From contig CAUYUJ010004280.1 of NCBI GenBank assembly GCA_963575745.1, positions 1-64,000 of the forward strand: a DNA stretch of 64,000 nt, read 5' to 3'. Made by a program: the position numbers and the translations under genes. Below are positions 61,367 to 64,000 of the stretch, in pieces. Position 1 is the first letter of the stretch. Every line of letters begins with the position of its first letter. The stretch is from Prorocentrum cordatum (Eukaryota; Sar; Dinophyceae; Prorocentrales; Prorocentraceae). The notes beneath the pieces are model-generated. The model worked only from the letters and a program-made list of their open reading frames with translations. It searched no databases and was not told the DNA's origin.

Positions 61367-64000
61367 ATGGCTTCTAGATGTCGCAGTGTGGGCTGCTGGC
61401 TCCTGCTCGTGCGCGTGATGGTCGGCAGCCGTCTTCGAGTGCTCCAGTACAACCCCTTGCACGCATCCAGCGGGGAGAGGCTCACAGCGATCGCACAAGC
61501 CTGCCGTGCCTACGACTTCGTGTGCTTGAACGGCACGACCGCCAAGGGCCACGGACGTGAGAGACCCTGGGAGGCACGCTGGCGGAAGGCAGGAGATCAC
61601 AATTGGTGCATAGAGAGTGGGTGGTCTCGTGGGCCGTATACCAACAAGAGTGCGGGCTGCAGCATCATCCTGGGGGCCAAGGTGAAGAAGGCTTCCGTGA
61701 CGCACACGTGGACCCCCGCTGGGTCCCTCGCGGGGCGTGGGCTCGCGCTCCGCGCCAGGTGCTCCAAGTACGACCTCGGCGTCTGCTCGGCCTACTACCC
61801 ACCGCCGCCCGTCAAGGGCGGCCAGGACGTCTACCGCCGCACCTGCGATGCGCTCACGGACTGGCTCCGCTCGCTGCCCTACCTCAGCTCTAAGCGGGTC
61901 CTCCCCATCTTCTGCATCGACCTGAATTCAGGGCTCGGACTACACCAGCTCGACGGTGACCCACAGTGGCGGCCCACCACCTCCGACGTCAGCGGCCCGC
62001 TGGCGCTGGACAAGCAGCGCTACGCCGCCACCAGTATTCTGCCCCTCATGGAGGAGCTCGGCATGGTTGCGGTCAACAGCTACATAGGCCTGGGCCCGAC
62101 GTTTTTCGGACCGTCGACTGCCTCGCAGATCGATTTCATATTCGTGCCCAAGGCCTGCCTGGGCGACATCACCTCGGCGGGGCCGCTTCGTCGCCTAGGG
62201 AGAGAGCTGCAGGTCATCGCCACCCGCACGCCCAGGGATCACGTCCCAGTCCACGCCTGCATGTACTACTCAATCTCGGCCACCACGGACTCTCACGTGC
62301 ACTGTGACATGACGGAGCACCGCCGCCTGGGCTGCCTGCCGCGGGCCATCCGCTGGAACCGAGAGGCTCTCATGCAGTCGCTTCGTTCGGGCCAAGGCCG
62401 CGCGGCCTTCCTCATGGAGCTCGAGACCTACTTGCGTGAACATGCGGACGAGTGGGCCACCATCCAGAACGAGGAGCAGACGCCCAACGCCGACTGGGGT
62501 TTCATGATGGACGCCATGATGACGATAGGCAGCAGGCACTTCGCTCAGGCCCCAGAATACCGCCCTGGATATCGCACATTGGCCGCTACCATCCAGCCGC
62601 TTTTGGACCAACAGCGGGCCCTCCGACTCCAGCTCAGTGACGACCACTTTTCGGACGGCGCCGAAGGCGCGCTGGCCCTCCTTTCCGTGCAGTGGCAGCT
62701 CCGACTCCACACCAAGTGGCTTCGCTCGGCCCGCAGGCAGTACTGGGCGACGTGGCGAATCGACACAGTCGACGAGCTCAACCAGGCCCGACGTCACGGA
62801 CGCAGCGCCGAGGTGGCCCGCCTGTCCCGACTTCTCGCGGGCACAGGCGTGGGCCCCCGCAAGAGAGACTACAGACGGGCGCCCGTGGCCCTCCCCACTG
62901 GGGAGGAGTTGGCCGAGCGCTGGTCGCTGCCGGCTGGCGAGGGGGGCATGGCGGCTACCCACATCGACTGGGCCAAGCAGGCCGAGGACTACGTCTACCA
63001 CGACGTCACGGGCCAGGAGGCGCAGCAGTTCATCGCCCCGTGGACCGAGGAGGGCCTGGGCTGGGCTAAGCGTCGACTCAGAGAGCTGCGCGATTGGCTA
63101 CGACGGGCTCCCAAGCGTCGTGCCTGCCCACCGTGGTCGGTGCCGCTGGAGTTATGGTGGATGCTGCTTCACCCGTACCGCCGTGTGTCCAGGCGCTACC
63201 ACGGAGTTGGCTACGAGACACCGCAGATCGACCAGGAGCACACGTGGCGCTTCCTGGTGATCTTCCTCCACAGGCTCCGACGTTCGGGCCAGGTCCCGCT
63301 CGTGTGGCATCTGAGCCAAGGAGTGGCGCTCACTTGGAAGAGAGTCATTCGTCTCCTCGACCCGTTCGGCAAGGGCTTCATGGCCACGGCTATGGACCCA
63401 CACGAGCTGCAGGACGAACCTCTTTTCGCTCATGGCTGCGTACCTCATCGGCGCAGAGAGACGGCCATACTGGGCCAGCAGCTGTGCACATGGAAGCTGC
63501 GCTCCCTCGGCCTCAATCACGTCACCGACCTCAAGGACATCACCAACGCCTTCGCGTCCACCAACTGGGACAGCCTGGCAGACGCCAACCAGAGCATCAT
63601 GAAGGACGACCAGGTTTCGTTCGGCCGCCAGCGTTTCCGCTTTGCCGCCGTGATGTTCGGCGACCTCTGCGTGCGCCCCAGCGTCGGGGCTCTCATTGGT
63701 GATCCGTGGGCGGTGAAAGTTTTTGTGCGGGACATCAGCACAGTCTTTGCGAAGGTGCAGGAACAGTTTGTAGAGTTTGGCCCCGAGACGGCTACTTGGT
63801 GCCAGCTCACGCTCAATTTTGATGGCGAGGAGGTTCTTCTTGATTTGGCGTTTCACTCATACGTAGACGACGCCATTCGGAAGATCGTGGCGCCGCCCGA
63901 CCTGGCCACGGCCGCGGAGCTCGCGCGGTGGTCCCGAGCATACGACTTGCTTCTCTCTGCTGAGCTTCGACGCCACGGCTACGCGCTCAACCCAGCCAAG
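61367..64000 (+). CDS. LINE retrotransposon polyprotein, APE-type endonuclease plus reverse transcriptase (runs off the window)
   Basis: Open without a stop to the last base: 861 codons from ATG 61418, with a further in-frame ATG at 61367. Numbered from 61418, the endonuclease fold spans about residues 5-280: L-Q-Y-N-P-L, Y-Y-P-P, I-D-L-N (D168, N170), Q-I-D-F-I-F (D239) and R-D-H-V-P-V (D274, H275). These match the C-terminal catalytic boxes of apurinic-type endonucleases. The usual catalytic Glu of the N-terminal Q-E box is not seen; that position reads L-N-G-T-T-A-K. A helical linker follows (280-600), then the RT: R-V-I-R-L-L-D-P-F-G-K-G-F, palm motif A D-I-T-N-A-F (D707, F712) and motif C Y-V-D-D (815-818). 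RT thumb and 3' end lie beyond the window. The endonuclease nicks target DNA and the RT copies element RNA from the nick. No frame break in 2.6 kb implies a young copy. Confidence 0.9.
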   Translation, partial: MASRCRSVGCWLLLVRVMVGSRLRVLQYNPLHASSGERLTAIAQACRAYDFVCLNGTTAKGHGRERPWEARWRKAGDHNWCIESGWSRGPYTNKSAGCSIILGAKVKKASVTHTWTPAGSLAGRGLALRARCSKYDLGVCSAYYPPPPVKGGQDVYRRTCDALTDWLRSLPYLSSKRVLPIFCIDLNSGLGLHQLDGDPQWRPTTSDVSGPLALDKQRYAATSILPLMEELGMVAVNSYIGLGPTFFGPSTASQIDFIFVPKACLGDITSAGPLRRLGRELQVIATRTPRDHVPVHACMYYSISATTDSHVHCDMTEHRRLGCLPRAIRWNREALMQSLRSGQGRAAFLMELETYLREHADEWATIQNEEQTPNADWGFMMDAMMTIGSRHFAQAPEYRPGYRTLAATIQPLLDQQRALRLQLSDDHFSDGAEGALALLSVQWQLRLHTKWLRSARRQYWATWRIDTVDELNQARRHGRSAEVARLSRLLAGTGVGPRKRDYRRAPVALPTGEELAERWSLPAGEGGMAATHIDWAKQAEDYVYHDVTGQEAQQFIAPWTEEGLGWAKRRLRELRDWLRRAPKRRACPPWSVPLELWWMLLHPYRRVSRRYHGVGYETPQIDQEHTWRFLVIFLHRLRRSGQVPLVWHLSQGVALTWKRVIRLLDPFGKGFMATAMDPHELQDEPLFAHGCVPHRRRETAILGQQLCTWKLRSLGLNHVTDLKDITNAFASTNWDSLADANQSIMKDDQVSFGRQRFRFAAVMFGDLCVRPSVGALIGDPWAVKVFVRDISTVFAKVQEQFVEFGPETATWCQLTLNFDGEEVLLDLAFHSYVDDAIRKIVAPPDLATAAELARWSRAYDLLLSAELRRHGYALNPAK

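Overview
The window looks like nuclear DNA of a dinoflagellate, most likely a large-genome core dinoflagellate of the Prorocentrum/Symbiodiniaceae type. Three things point there. It is GC-rich and almost gene-free. Its two LINE-type retroelements have the layout I associate with dinoflagellates: a RanBP2-like zinc finger with a V-G-E-A-R-H-P-G-P-P linker in one, and an L-Q-Y-N-P-L type endonuclease start in the other. The rest is a dense mix of trinucleotide tracts, satellites and small terminal-inverted-repeat (TIR) elements. The assignment rests on pattern recognition; no database was searched.

Layout. 1-7 kb: TIR elements (families A, B, C, D, E, H), a reverse-oriented ~90-bp satellite (Sat90) and dispersed short repeats. 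7-11.3 kb: a ~395-bp tandem repeat with recurrent hairpins, decaying into a degenerate repeat. 11.4-17.6 kb: low-repeat DNA with broken coding remnants, probably an old retroelement. 17.6-29.2 kb: TIR elements, minisatellites, and long ATC, TCTG, GTGTGGT and CCT tracts. 29.6-33.1 kb: the only convincing host gene, an ALKBH5-like 2-oxoglutarate/Fe(II) RNA demethylase. Two copies of a 206-bp TIR element (family F, one mismatch, each with its own 5-bp target duplication) lie in and next to it. 33.1-41.7 kb: Sat90 arrays, a 1.3-kb family-B element carrying an 11-bp minisatellite, and a GGT tract. 41.8-51.3 kb: CCT/GGA/GAC tracts, a possible 2OG-oxygenase exon (43.3 kb), a 64-bp satellite, and a dispersed repeat fused to GGA tracts. 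52.4-57.9 kb: a LINE with reverse transcriptase and restriction-like endonuclease (RLE), broken by frame changes. 58-60.5 kb: GGA tract, minisatellites and a truncated family-B element. 61.4-64 kb: an apurinic-endonuclease (APE) type LINE whose reading frame is fully open to the window edge.

How it fits together. Both LINEs could in principle make retrotransposition machinery, but only the APE element is uninterrupted here. The TIR elements are non-autonomous; no transposase gene is visible. The most interesting feature is the F element. Its ends contain GTAAGA, a good 5' splice site, on either strand. One copy splits the ALKBH5-like gene, and exact removal of the insert restores the frame. 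The other sits where it could supply the donor of an upstream intron filled with three TIR elements. That is what introner-type, transposon-made introns would look like, but it needs transcript data.
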